Shown piece by piece: positions 53,540 to 62,799 of a stretch of DNA of 64,000 bases. Source of the DNA: Lewinellaceae bacterium (GTDB lineage: Bacteria; Bacteroidota; Bacteroidia; Chitinophagales; Saprospiraceae). The stretch is from the NCBI GenBank assembly GCA_947476195.1, contig CANJPT010000005.1, positions 1 to 64,000 on the forward strand. Direction: 5' to 3'. Within the stretch, counting starts at the first letter, position 1. Every line of letters begins with the position of its first letter. The translations under genes and the position numbers were made by a program. The notes under the pieces were generated by a model. The model was given only the letters and a program-made list of their open reading frames with translations. It did no database searches and was not told where the DNA came from.

Positions 53540-53599
53540 TGTCATAGTGCCTAGGAAAGCCACCTTTGGGCGCCATTTTAATCTTCAAAACTGATTTAC

Positions 53600-54103
53600 A
53601 TGTACCGATCCTTATCCCTTCTCTCTCTTTTTGTATTTCTTCATTTTTCTTCCTCAGCCCAACAATATGATATTTGCATGGATGTTGTGGCCTCCTCAGG
53701 AGGTCAGGGCATTCAAGCCAATCGCTATATTGCCTGGACTGTAGGCGAACCGTTTGTCCTGACGTACCATGGAGCCGGGTATGCAATAACCCAAGGCTTC
53801 CACCAACCGGCTTCCTGTGGCATGGCATTTGTCGGCACTTCCAACCTCGCAGACTGGGGCATGAGTTTGTTCCCCAACCCGACGGATGGCTTGGCGATGC
53901 TGCGTTTTTCCCCTGAAAAAAAAGGGTATCTGTTGGCTGCTGCGTTTGATCTATTGGGCCGGCCTGTGTTTGAAAACCAAATCATGGCTAACCCGGAAGG
54001 CTCTCTTATTGATGCTTCAGCATGGCCGCCAGGCATTTATTTCCTCCTTTTACAAGACCCGACTTCCCAGGCTTCTGCTGTCTTGCGTCTCGTACGTTTA
54101 TAG
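53600..54103 (+). CDS. Small T9SS-secreted protein
   Basis: 167 residues. Signal peptide MYRSLSLLSLFVFLHFSSSAQ, then a short module VVASSGGQGIQANRYIAWTVGEPF...ITQGFHQP that matches the N-terminal module of the large protein at 3720. It then goes almost directly into a T9SS type A tail (LFPNPTDGLAMLRFSPEKKGYLL ... PPGIYFLLLQDP). It is thus the smallest of the T9SS cargo proteins here, basically a stalk module plus sorting signal. Whether it is a stand-alone adhesin or a part of a larger assembly is unknown. A good promoter precedes it. Confidence 0.8.
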   Translation: MYRSLSLLSLFVFLHFSSSAQQYDICMDVVASSGGQGIQANRYIAWTVGEPFVLTYHGAGYAITQGFHQPASCGMAFVGTSNLADWGMSLFPNPTDGLAMLRFSPEKKGYLLAAAFDLLGRPVFENQIMANPEGSLIDASAWPPGIYFLLLQDPTSQASAVLRLVRL

Positions 54104-54248
54104 GATTAAGCTTCTTGATTTTTTTTAAGTGGGTTGAGCTTTATGCTCATCAACTTCATCACACTCATTAGCCTGTGTATTTAATATATTCCCGTCCATC
54201 AATTTTCCCAATTCCTCACTGCCGTTCATTTCAAACCGATTTAAAATT

Positions 54249-57200
54249 ATGAAACAGCATCTTCTCCTTTTGTTTTTAGCCGTCATGGCTGGCTCTGTTG
54301 TTGCTCAAAATACCCCTCAAGGTATTAACTATCAGTGTATTATACGGAACAATCAAACGGGCAACCCGATCATAAATCAGACGGTAACCCTGCTTTTTTC
54401 TATCCGGAACGGCAGTCCCACCGGTCCTGTTGACTATCAGGAAAAACACATTGGCTCTACCAATGAGTTTGGCCTCGCAAATCTTGTCATCGGTCGAGGA
54501 CAGCCTCAGGTAAATACTTTTGCCGGAATCAACTGGGGAGCGGGATCGAAATTCCTCACTGTTTTACTTGAAACCACCCCCAATGTATTTGACGAGATCG
54601 GCAATTCCGAACTACTTAGTGTGCCTTATGCACTATACGCCCAAAACGGTGGAAGTGGCGGAAATGACAACTGGGGCAATCAAACTGCTTTCACCAATAA
54701 CAGCATTTCTGGCAATGGTCTTGCAAATAACCCTATCGGGCTTGCTCAGCAAGGTGCCCAAGCAGGCCAAATCCTAAAATGGAATGGCTCCGCATGGATC
54801 CCCGCAGATGACCTTCAGGGCACTGGTAGTGGTGGCGGCACTGTAACACAAGTGAATACAGGTACGGGCCTGCAAGGAGGCCCCGTAACTTCTTCCGGTA
54901 CCATTAGTCTGACCAATACCGGCGTTCAGGTTGGCACACACGGAAGTCCCACTGAAATTCCCGTAATCACCGTGGATGCTCAGGGACGTATTACGAATAT
55001 TGAAAAGGTAAATGTTCAGCCCGGTCCAGTTGCCGTGAACAGTGGTAATGGCATAAACGTCGTAACCAACGGATTCAATATCTTCACCATCGACAATTCC
55101 GGAGATACCGATCCAAACGACGATTTGACCCTTTCAACCGTCCATGATGGCGATATTACCGGACCATTTAATAACCTGCAGTTGAATGCTAACGTAGTGA
55201 CATCCAACGAATTAAATAACGGATCTGTCACTGCACCCAAACTTGCTGACATGGGTGCCGCAAGCGGACAAGTGCTCAAATGGAATGGCATTGTATGGGC
55301 TCCTGCAGCTGACGATGCCGGAACGGTTTCCATTACCAGCGGCGCTGGAATTAGTGTGACTGGCAGTTCTCCCAACTTTACCATCACCAATTCCGGGGAT
55401 ACCAATGCCACAGACGACCTTACCACTGCCACACAAGCCAATGGAGATGTAAGTGGCCCCTTCAATAATTTACAGATCAAAGCCAACGCAGTGACCAATC
55501 TTAAGATTGCCGACAACGCAGTAGAGTCTTCCAAGATTCTTGATGGCGCTGTCAACACTGCAAAAATCGCTGCCAACGCCGTCATTACCAACAAAATCGC
55601 AGATGCAGCCGTCACTACCACTAAAATTATCAATGATGCTGTCACTACCGCTAAAATCCTAGATGGTGCAGTAACGAGTGTAGATATTGCGAATCAAGCA
55701 GTTACAGGCGATAAAATAGACGACATGGGCGCTGCCAACGGCCAGGTGCTTAAATGGAATGGAACCATCTGGGCACCCGCCACCGATGCGTCTGGCAACT
55801 TCAACGTGCTACCTGGCGCTGGAATGGATGTGACCCAATCCGGCAATACCTTTATTGTAGTTAACGCTGGAGATATCGATGCAAGCGATGACCTGACCAG
55901 CGCCACTGTTTTCAACGGCGATGTAACCGGAGCTTCCAATAACCTGCAACTCAAAGCTGGGATTGTCACCAATAGTGATATGGCGCCCAACTCCATTGGC
56001 ACGAGTAACCTGATCAACGGCACAGTCACTGCTGCTAAGCTCAATAACATGAATGCACTGACCGGACAGATACTTCAATTCAATGGCGTAGCCTGGGCAC
56101 CCTCTAATCTTCCTGCAGCCAGTGGTGACAATTGGGGTACGCAAATTACGCAGACCAATGGTACACTTTCAGGAGGCGGTATTACTGGAAACCTCTTGGG
56201 AATTGCTCAACAAGGTGCTACTAATGGACAAATACTTCGTTGGAACGGGACGTCATGGGTTCCCGGAACCATCACCGTAGGTGCGGCGTTAAATGGCAAT
56301 GGCAACCCAGCAACCCCACTGAATCTGGCGCAACAAGGAGCCGCAATCAATCAAGTGCTTCAATGGAATGGAATAGCATGGGTTCCAGCTACCTTGCCAC
56401 CGGTAGTCGGGGACAACTGGGGCGCACAAACCGCACAAGTAGGAGCTGCACTAAGCGGAAACGGTACGCTTGCAACCCCTATCAACCTTGCGCAACAAGG
56501 AGCCGCAATCAATCAAGTGCTTCAATGGAATGGAATGGCTTGGGTTCCCGGAACTTTGCCGCCCGTAGTCGGGGACAACTGGGGCGCACAAACCGCACAG
56601 GTAGGCAATGCACTGGCCGGAAACGGTACGGTAGCTACCCCACTCAACCTTAACCAGCAAGGTGCTGTTGCTGGCGAGGTCCTTAAATGGAACGGCGCAA
56701 GCTGGCTTCCTGCAGCTGACAACAGCGGCGGTACAGGCGACAACTATTCGGCTGGGCCTGGCATCAGTGTTACGGGCGTTTCTCCAAACTTTACCATCAA
56801 CAACATTGGAGATGCCGATAATAACCCGGCAAACGAATTACAGACCATTTCCATTGTTGGCAACCAATTGACCCTTTCCAATGGTGGTGGCACGGTTATA
56901 CTTCCAGGAGGTAGTAATTACGCAGAAGGTACTGGCATCGACATTACTGGCGTCGCCCCAAATTTTACAATCAACAATGTGGGTGATCTGAGCAACACCA
57001 ATGAATTACAAAACCTTACACTCACTGGACCCATCCTGGGAATCTCGAATGGCAATACCGTTGACCTTACCTCTATTCTTAGTGGCGGCAACAATTGGAA
57101 TAACCTGGGGGATCATATTTTCAACGCTAATACAGGTAACGTACTCATTGGCACCAACGTAAATGGCACTGGAAAACTCCAGGTAGTGAACGGTAATGCA

Positions 57201-58139
57201 GCCAACGAAGCAGGACGATTTATTCAAACTGCAGGCAATACCGCTGCTGTTTTGGGGCAAGCCAATGCCGGACCTGGTGGCTCCTTTTCTTCCAATACCG
57301 GACCGGCACTCATAACAGGTACTGGTAATGTGGGTATTGGAACAGCCGCACCAGTAGCTCGTCTTCATGTCCTGGGGAACGGAGAGTCTGTACGCTTACA
57401 AGGAAACACGCCAAGTATTTCGTTTGTGCCCAATGGTGCAGGGGCTGTAGCACCTGGCTATGTTCGCATGACGAATATGCTCGCTATTGGTACGCAGGAT
57501 GTTTCCAATGTTGCTTTAATGCCAAATGGTAACACAGCCGTGGTTGCGAATGGATTTAATGGTTATGTCGGTATCGGGGAATTTAATGGTACAGATGCAA
57601 GCCTGCGCGTGGCACAAAAACAAGGCGGTATCCTGTTAAACAATCAGAACAATGGCAATTTCTGGGAGTTTTCTGCGAGTCCAATTGATGGAAGCCTCCA
57701 GCTTTTCAACAGTACCCTTGGAGGTGGTTTCCCCGCTGGGACCTTCACAGCAGCTGGGCTTTATGTCCCTTCAGACCGTCGCTTGAAAACGGATATCGAA
57801 GCGATCTCTTCAGGCGTTTTGACCAAGCTAATGAAGCTTAACCCGGTTAGCTATCGTTATATTGCCGAAGATCCAAACGCCAAACACTCCATTGGATTTT
57901 TGGCACAAGATGTACAGGCGGTGTTCCCAGAGTTAGTGGCGCAAAGTATTGATCATAATGGCAAAAAAGGCTATTTATCCATCAATTACGGTGGCTTTGG
58001 TGTCCTTGCGGTAAAAGCCATTCAAGAGCAGCAGACCGAGATTGAAGCCTTGACAAAAGAGAACCTTGCATTGCGTAACAAGACCGAATCTCTGGAAGCA
58101 AGATTGCTACGGTTGGAAAAGTTGGCCGCTGAGAAATAG
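54249..58139 (+). CDS. Phage-tail-fibre-like surface protein with C-terminal S74 intramolecular chaperone
   Basis: 1296 residues. Signal peptide MKQHLLLLFLAVMAGSVVAQ; N-terminal module (TPQGINYQCIIRNNQTG ... LLSVPYALYAQNG) shared with the DGR target gene at 1415; long Asn/Gly/Ala/Thr-rich beta-fibre region with several repeat types (ADNAVESSKILDGAV-like 9-residue steps; QVLKWNGxxWxPA units; three 54-residue units). At the end SDRRLKTDIEAISSGVLTKL...YRYIAEDP...IGFLAQDVQAVFPELV marks a Peptidase_S74 chaperone (catalytic Ser in SDRRLK) and a C-terminal coiled coil. S74 domains trimerise the fibre and then cut themselves off. Predicted exported trimeric fibre on the cell surface. No T9SS tail is visible. 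Confidence 0.88.
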   Translation: MKQHLLLLFLAVMAGSVVAQNTPQGINYQCIIRNNQTGNPIINQTVTLLFSIRNGSPTGPVDYQEKHIGSTNEFGLANLVIGRGQPQVNTFAGINWGAGSKFLTVLLETTPNVFDEIGNSELLSVPYALYAQNGGSGGNDNWGNQTAFTNNSISGNGLANNPIGLAQQGAQAGQILKWNGSAWIPADDLQGTGSGGGTVTQVNTGTGLQGGPVTSSGTISLTNTGVQVGTHGSPTEIPVITVDAQGRITNIEKVNVQPGPVAVNSGNGINVVTNGFNIFTIDNSGDTDPNDDLTLSTVHDGDITGPFNNLQLNANVVTSNELNNGSVTAPKLADMGAASGQVLKWNGIVWAPAADDAGTVSITSGAGISVTGSSPNFTITNSGDTNATDDLTTATQANGDVSGPFNNLQIKANAVTNLKIADNAVESSKILDGAVNTAKIAANAVITNKIADAAVTTTKIINDAVTTAKILDGAVTSVDIANQAVTGDKIDDMGAANGQVLKWNGTIWAPATDASGNFNVLPGAGMDVTQSGNTFIVVNAGDIDASDDLTSATVFNGDVTGASNNLQLKAGIVTNSDMAPNSIGTSNLINGTVTAAKLNNMNALTGQILQFNGVAWAPSNLPAASGDNWGTQITQTNGTLSGGGITGNLLGIAQQGATNGQILRWNGTSWVPGTITVGAALNGNGNPATPLNLAQQGAAINQVLQWNGIAWVPATLPPVVGDNWGAQTAQVGAALSGNGTLATPINLAQQGAAINQVLQWNGMAWVPGTLPPVVGDNWGAQTAQVGNALAGNGTVATPLNLNQQGAVAGEVLKWNGASWLPAADNSGGTGDNYSAGPGISVTGVSPNFTINNIGDADNNPANELQTISIVGNQLTLSNGGGTVILPGGSNYAEGTGIDITGVAPNFTINNVGDLSNTNELQNLTLTGPILGISNGNTVDLTSILSGGNNWNNLGDHIFNANTGNVLIGTNVNGTGKLQVVNGNAANEAGRFIQTAGNTAAVLGQANAGPGGSFSSNTGPALITGTGNVGIGTAAPVARLHVLGNGESVRLQGNTPSISFVPNGAGAVAPGYVRMTNMLAIGTQDVSNVALMPNGNTAVVANGFNGYVGIGEFNGTDASLRVAQKQGGILLNNQNNGNFWEFSASPIDGSLQLFNSTLGGGFPAGTFTAAGLYVPSDRRLKTDIEAISSGVLTKLMKLNPVSYRYIAEDPNAKHSIGFLAQDVQAVFPELVAQSIDHNGKKGYLSINYGGFGVLAVKAIQEQQTEIEALTKENLALRNKTESLEARLLRLEKLAAEK
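56328..56651 (+). repeat. Tandem 162-bp repeat in the fibre gene
   Basis: Units starting at 56328 and 56490 (offset 162 bp, 54 codons) share long stretches of identical DNA, for example gcgcaacaaggagccgcaat. A third, more diverged unit precedes them. Repeat-number change would lengthen or shorten the fibre without frame loss. Confidence 0.8.
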
Positions 58140-58260
58140 CCAGAAATGGATCAGAAATCATTGTTTTGAATCTACTTATGGAGCTTATTGCTTTTGGGGG
58201 GATTAGATTTTAGCTCGACTAAAAGCCAATTCCAGAACAAGCATTAAGCTCCATTGTAGG

Positions 58261-59304
58261 CTATTCCCCACTCCTCAAATTTACTACAATTCCACTCCCT
58301 TCCGGATCCTCAAACATCTTTCGACGAATATTCAAGGACTCCCTTTCCCTGGAATCCAGGCATGTCAACGGGTCAGCTAATATTTGCGTTATTTCTTTCA
58401 ATATCTTCTCTTTGGGCTGCCAATAATGTATATTTTTTTCATATATATCTTCTAAAAGCTGCTCTTTTAAGGCCTCCAAAAGCGACTTAAATAGTAGTCC
58501 GGAGACAAGAGCCTGATCAATTTGGTGTAATATCTTTAGATGTTCCCCGACGCCCAGTTGACTCGCCGATTCCGTCTCCGTTATTTGGAATTTCCAGGCT
58601 GGAAAAAACGATTCAATACTATCCTTTGGAAATGCCAGAAGATAGGTTTGAATAAAAGCATCGTCTTGTAAGCCCTTCGTTTTCAAGGCTTTTTGCTGCC
58701 AGATTTTGAAATCAGCAAAGAGTTTCGGCTGTTCACCCATACCATCTTTTTGGAAAATAAAGCCCGGCAACGCCGTGCCAAGCCAATCAAACTGCATTTG
58801 AATCCCACGTTCAGGTCGCTTGGCTTGAAGCTGCAAAAAGGTGTCGCGTAAAACACAGGATTCACGCCATACTTTGGCAAATTGCTCCTCCGTTTTTACA
58901 TTTGTAAAATTCTGGAGCAAGACATTTCGACGCATCTCCAGGGTTTTGCCAAAATAACAGATCAATCTTTTTTGTAGCAACCAGTCTCCCTGATCATAGG
59001 TCGGTTTTAAAGTCCATGCCTGCACCCAACCCGTTTGATCGTCCATCGTTTGAACTTTTATCCAGGGTGTTTGGAACACTTCTGCCCCCTGCGCAATCAG
59101 TGATTCAGATGGGCCAACCTCACCCAGGTCTACTAAGGATTGCCCTTTGATCAATTTTATGATCTCTTTGCTTTTTTCACTGGGGTCGCTGCGAAGAATA
59201 GTTTGAGCATAATCGACCATAAGTTGACCATTAAGGGACTTTTCGTTTTTACAACTAAGCAAGAAAAGAACAATCCAAAAAAATTTCCAAGTGAAATGCG
59301 GCAT
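58261..59304 (-). CDS. SH3-domain lipoprotein of unknown function
   Basis: 347 residues from ATG 59304 (MPHFTWKFFWIVLFLLSC), with the lipobox LLSC giving a lipid-modified Cys18; longer in-frame starts are less likely. Residues about 25-105 look like a bacterial SH3 domain (TILRSDPSEKSKEIIKLIKGQSLVDLGEV ... GWVQAW). The rest is helical with no recognised family. Bacterial SH3 domains often bind cell-wall peptides. It is divergently arranged with the lamin-tail protein gene, and the 41-bp gap must hold both promoters. Confidence 0.75.
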   Translation of the reverse strand: MPHFTWKFFWIVLFLLSCKNEKSLNGQLMVDYAQTILRSDPSEKSKEIIKLIKGQSLVDLGEVGPSESLIAQGAEVFQTPWIKVQTMDDQTGWVQAWTLKPTYDQGDWLLQKRLICYFGKTLEMRRNVLLQNFTNVKTEEQFAKVWRESCVLRDTFLQLQAKRPERGIQMQFDWLGTALPGFIFQKDGMGEQPKLFADFKIWQQKALKTKGLQDDAFIQTYLLAFPKDSIESFFPAWKFQITETESASQLGVGEHLKILHQIDQALVSGLLFKSLLEALKEQLLEDIYEKNIHYWQPKEKILKEITQILADPLTCLDSRERESLNIRRKMFEDPEGSGIVVNLRSGE

Positions 59305-59345
59305 ACCAAGTAAGTTTACGCACAAAACTACTTCAGCCTTCATAT

Positions 59346-61982
59346 ATGAAAAGATCATTGTTCTCAAATATCCTCACTTTCTTCATTTTATCGGCTCATA
59401 TCGTATCAGCACAAATAACCGACAACTTTTCCGACGGGAATTTTAACCAAAATCCCAGCTGGACCGGGGATGCTGCTAATTTCAAGATCAGCACTGCCGG
59501 TGAACTGCAACTCAACGCATCCGGAGCTGGGCAATCAGCACTTTTCGTGGCTGGTAATATGCCAGACAGCAGCATTTGGGATTTCGAAGTCCGTTTGGCC
59601 TTTGATCCTTCGGGATCAAATTTGGTACGGATTTTTCTCCAAACAGATCAGATCGACCTTGGTCTGGCCAATGGGTATTTTATAGAAATGGGAGAAGCCG
59701 GGAGCGCTGATGCCATTCGCTTCTTTCGGCAAGATGCCGGAGTCAAAATTTTGTTGGCCACGGGACAAGCCGGACTTGCGGCAATTGCTCCAAACCTTCA
59801 CCTTAGGGTAAAACGGAGTTCTTTAGGGGTTTGGATCCTGGAAGCAGCCACGGTTGGTACTGCATTACAGCCACAATTTGAGGTAACTGAAACAAGTTGG
59901 CCAGGAGGAAGTAATCGTTTTTTTGGGGTTCAGTGCCTGTATACGGCCTCCAATGCAACCAAGTTTTTCTTTGATAACATCAACATCCAACCAGATGTGC
60001 CAGACTCGCAGCCGCCTATATTACTCTCTGCTACAGCTGCCAATTCAACACAGGTAACTGTCCTATTTAATGAGGATCTGGAAATGTCTTCCGCAGAAAA
60101 CCCGGCTAATTATTCCGTAAATAAGGGTATTGGCCAGCCCCTTGCGGTCAGCCTATCTGCTGACAAAAAAACGGTGGTATTAACGCTTCAAAAGTCGCTT
60201 TTAACAGGAACCTATACCCTTCAAGCCACCGGGATAAAAGACCTTTCAGGGAACCCAATTTTAATACAAACAAATGATTTTCAATATATAAAAATAGAGG
60301 CCGCTACTGAATTTGATCTATTAATCACGGAGATCATGGCCGACCCAAGCCCTGGTGCCGGCCTGCCTGAAGTAGAATGGTTTGAGGTATTCAACCGCTC
60401 ATTGAAGACTATCGACCTGGCAACGATACTATTCGCAGATGCTACAGGAACACCTGTTTCCATGCCAACCTATTTGCTTCAGCCGGGAGCCTATATAGCC
60501 ATCACCGCCACTTTGAATGCTGCGGTATTACAAAATGCTACCACCGGAAAAGTACTTGGGTTGGGCATCAGCACCAGCACACTAAACAACGAAAGTGATG
60601 TGCTTACACTGAGTGATGCGGCTGGAAATATTATTGATCGCGTAGCATACAATGTAAGTTGGCATACCATACCCAGTAAGGCAGAAGGAGGCTTTTCTCT
60701 GGAACGTATCAATGCCGGCCTTCCTTGCCTGGGTGAAGAAAACTGGCAGTCATGCCCTGCAACCATTGGTGGCACGCCGGGGGCACGAAATGCGTCCAAT
60801 TCAAACGATCTAGACAATACTGCACCTCACTTTTACAAAGCATTCCCTGAATCACCCAGCAGCATAGTACTAACGTTTACGGAAGGAATGGATCAGATAG
60901 CAGTTCAGGATGTATCTGCCTATCAGTTTGATCCGTTCATCCCCATTTCTTCTGCCGTGCAGCTGAGTACTGATCGGACGCAAGTACGCCTTAGCTTAGC
61001 AAGTCCGCTTCAATTAGCTACCGTATACCGGCTTTCCATCGAAAACTCGGTCATGGATTGTAGTGGGAATGAATTACCGTTTACAGACTCGATCCTACTT
61101 GGATTGGCACAAAAACCGGAGGTTCAGGACATCGTGATCAATGAGATCATGTTCAATCCCGCCACAGGAGGAGCCCGGTATGTTGAGTTTTACAACCGAA
61201 GTCAGAAGATATTTGACTGGTCTTCCTTTTTCTTAGCGAGCAATTCTGATACCACTTCCAGTGTAGTTCAGATACTTCAGGACCGCCTTTTTCTACCTGG
61301 AGAATACCACGTCTTCAGCAACAATGCCCCCTACGTTCAGGAGAATTATGCCCATATTATAAAGAAAAACGTGCTTCAAAACGCATTGCCATCTCTGGAT
61401 GATAATGCAGATAGTATCAAGATCTATTGGGCGGGTGGAGGCCAAACTGTCACCGTTGATTCATTTTTTTATTGGCGAGGACTACACAATGGCCTGCTTT
61501 CGACTTCAGAACAAGAGGGTGTAGCGCTTGAACGCATTCGTATTGATGGACCTACACAATCCGCTGCAAACTGGACTTCAGCGTCCCCTTTAATAACCGG
61601 CGCTCCTGGCACCCCTACCCTTCCCAACTCACAAGTAATCGCCACAACCAATCAGACGAACGACCTGATTTCTATTCCAGTCGCCCGAATCTCGCCGGAT
61701 GGTGATTCCCGGGAGGATTTTCTTGAAATTTTCTACAACCTGCCGAAAGAAGGCTACGCAGCAAGTCTGACTATTTTTGATTCTGATGGTAATATCATCA
61801 AAAGCTTGATCCGCCAAAATCTCGTTGGCACAACAGGCACCGTGCGCTGGGATGGCGACACCGATGCCGGAGAAGGCGTAAAGGCCCGGCCCGGCATCCA
61901 TGTGCTTTATTTTGAAGTTTTTAGCCCTGATGGGGATGTGCAGCGCGTGAAAAAGGCGGTAGTAGTGGTAGGTAGGTTTTAA
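59346..61982 (+). CDS. Secreted protein with lamin-tail and Ig-like domains
   Basis: 878 residues; signal peptide MKRSLFSNILTFFILSAHIVSAQ. Domains in order: a concanavalin-like beta sandwich (about 25-215, GNFNQNPSWTGDAANFKI), a bacterial Ig-like domain (SATAANSTQVTVLFNEDLEM), a first lamin-tail domain (LLITEIMADPSPGAGLPEVEWFE), a second Ig-like domain (PESPSSIVLTFTEGMDQ), a second lamin-tail domain (IVINEIMFNPATGGARYVEFYN), and a FlgD-like/T9SS-related C-terminal domain (ISPDGDSREDFLEIFYNLP ... RPGIHVLYFEVFSPDG). Lamin-tail domains in bacteria sit in extracellular nucleases and surface proteins; no catalytic domain is seen. Its stop overlaps the convergent DUF937 gene by 4 bp. Confidence 0.87.
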   Translation: MKRSLFSNILTFFILSAHIVSAQITDNFSDGNFNQNPSWTGDAANFKISTAGELQLNASGAGQSALFVAGNMPDSSIWDFEVRLAFDPSGSNLVRIFLQTDQIDLGLANGYFIEMGEAGSADAIRFFRQDAGVKILLATGQAGLAAIAPNLHLRVKRSSLGVWILEAATVGTALQPQFEVTETSWPGGSNRFFGVQCLYTASNATKFFFDNINIQPDVPDSQPPILLSATAANSTQVTVLFNEDLEMSSAENPANYSVNKGIGQPLAVSLSADKKTVVLTLQKSLLTGTYTLQATGIKDLSGNPILIQTNDFQYIKIEAATEFDLLITEIMADPSPGAGLPEVEWFEVFNRSLKTIDLATILFADATGTPVSMPTYLLQPGAYIAITATLNAAVLQNATTGKVLGLGISTSTLNNESDVLTLSDAAGNIIDRVAYNVSWHTIPSKAEGGFSLERINAGLPCLGEENWQSCPATIGGTPGARNASNSNDLDNTAPHFYKAFPESPSSIVLTFTEGMDQIAVQDVSAYQFDPFIPISSAVQLSTDRTQVRLSLASPLQLATVYRLSIENSVMDCSGNELPFTDSILLGLAQKPEVQDIVINEIMFNPATGGARYVEFYNRSQKIFDWSSFFLASNSDTTSSVVQILQDRLFLPGEYHVFSNNAPYVQENYAHIIKKNVLQNALPSLDDNADSIKIYWAGGGQTVTVDSFFYWRGLHNGLLSTSEQEGVALERIRIDGPTQSAANWTSASPLITGAPGTPTLPNSQVIATTNQTNDLISIPVARISPDGDSREDFLEIFYNLPKEGYAASLTIFDSDGNIIKSLIRQNLVGTTGTVRWDGDTDAGEGVKARPGIHVLYFEVFSPDGDVQRVKKAVVVVGRF

Positions 61983-62632
61983 CAGCCTTTCCGATAGAAA
62001 AGAATAACCATGCCAATGCCTGTTAGTACCAAAAGCGGCCAAAGCCAAGACAATCCGCCCATTGATTTTTCTCCAATGAACGGATGATCGATGCCCCTGT
62101 TTGCGATACCCAACATAGCCGCAATACTGGCTGGAAGGACGCTTACAAAATTTGATTTTTCGGCAAGCAAATAGTTGACCATACCGGACGAATTCAGCCT
62201 TTCAGCATTGATCTTCTTACTTAGCAGTGCCATAACCAAGGGAGCTGCCAGCCGCAATAAAGATGAAGCTGTAGCTTGTTTTACCTCTGAAAACGAAGCA
62301 GCCGCATTGACGATTGCTGGAATTTTTGCTCCAAAAATAGTATCCAGTAACTGATCTGAATCATCCTTCCGGTCCGTTTGGGCAGGATTGTTGCCTCTAA
62401 ACAAGAGCCCAAGATCTTGCAGGATTACCGGATCGAAATTGCGAATTATGCTAAAAATATCGTCAATTAAATGTGAGTCTCCACTTTTTCCTAAAAGTCC
62501 CGCCAAAACGGCGGGTGCAAGACTACTGATGGCTTTAGAAATACCTGCTTCGCTTTCTTCATACATTGTAGCAGCCTCGCCAAGCAGTTCAGGGGTGATG
62601 TGTTCTTTTATGGAATCTAATATACTTGCCAT
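61979..62632 (-). CDS. DUF937-domain protein with C-terminal membrane anchor
   Basis: 217 residues. The N-terminal 150 residues follow DUF937, a helical repeat family (MASILDSIKEHITPELLGEAATMYEESEAG, SSLAPAVLAGLLGKS, SLLRLAAPLVMALLSKKI). A hydrophobic helix near the end (LSWLWPLLVLTGIGMVILFY) would tether it to the inner membrane. In other bacteria such proteins are often fused to OmpA domains; here none follows. Function unknown. Convergent with, and overlapping by 4 bp, the lamin-tail gene. Confidence 0.85.
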   Translation of the reverse strand: MASILDSIKEHITPELLGEAATMYEESEAGISKAISSLAPAVLAGLLGKSGDSHLIDDIFSIIRNFDPVILQDLGLLFRGNNPAQTDRKDDSDQLLDTIFGAKIPAIVNAAASFSEVKQATASSLLRLAAPLVMALLSKKINAERLNSSGMVNYLLAEKSNFVSVLPASIAAMLGIANRGIDHPFIGEKSMGGLSWLWPLLVLTGIGMVILFYRKGC

Positions 62633-62775
62633 TTTGTTTTACATTAATTGGATGGGTAAAAGCAGCAGATACTTTAAAAAAAGACTTGCTCACGCGTATT
62701 CTTTCTGAAAACACCAAGATAGGAATCTTCTCGTGATCAGCTGTCTTCTTCAGGCTCGGTTTGTCCAATCTAGTC

Positions 62776-62783
62776 TAATTTTG
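62776..62783 (+). promoter_or_regulatory. -7 box of the substrate-binding lipoprotein gene
   Basis: TAATTTTG is an exact TAnnTTTG match, 16 bp before the ATG at 62800. No TTG at the ideal distance upstream. Confidence 0.45.
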
Positions 62784-62799
62784 AGCCAAATATTAACTT

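Noticed and set aside
53403-53828. Minus-strand frame of 141 codons
   Set aside because: It overlaps the promoter and the first half of the T9SS protein gene at 53600, which has a signal peptide and sorting tail. The minus frame has neither.
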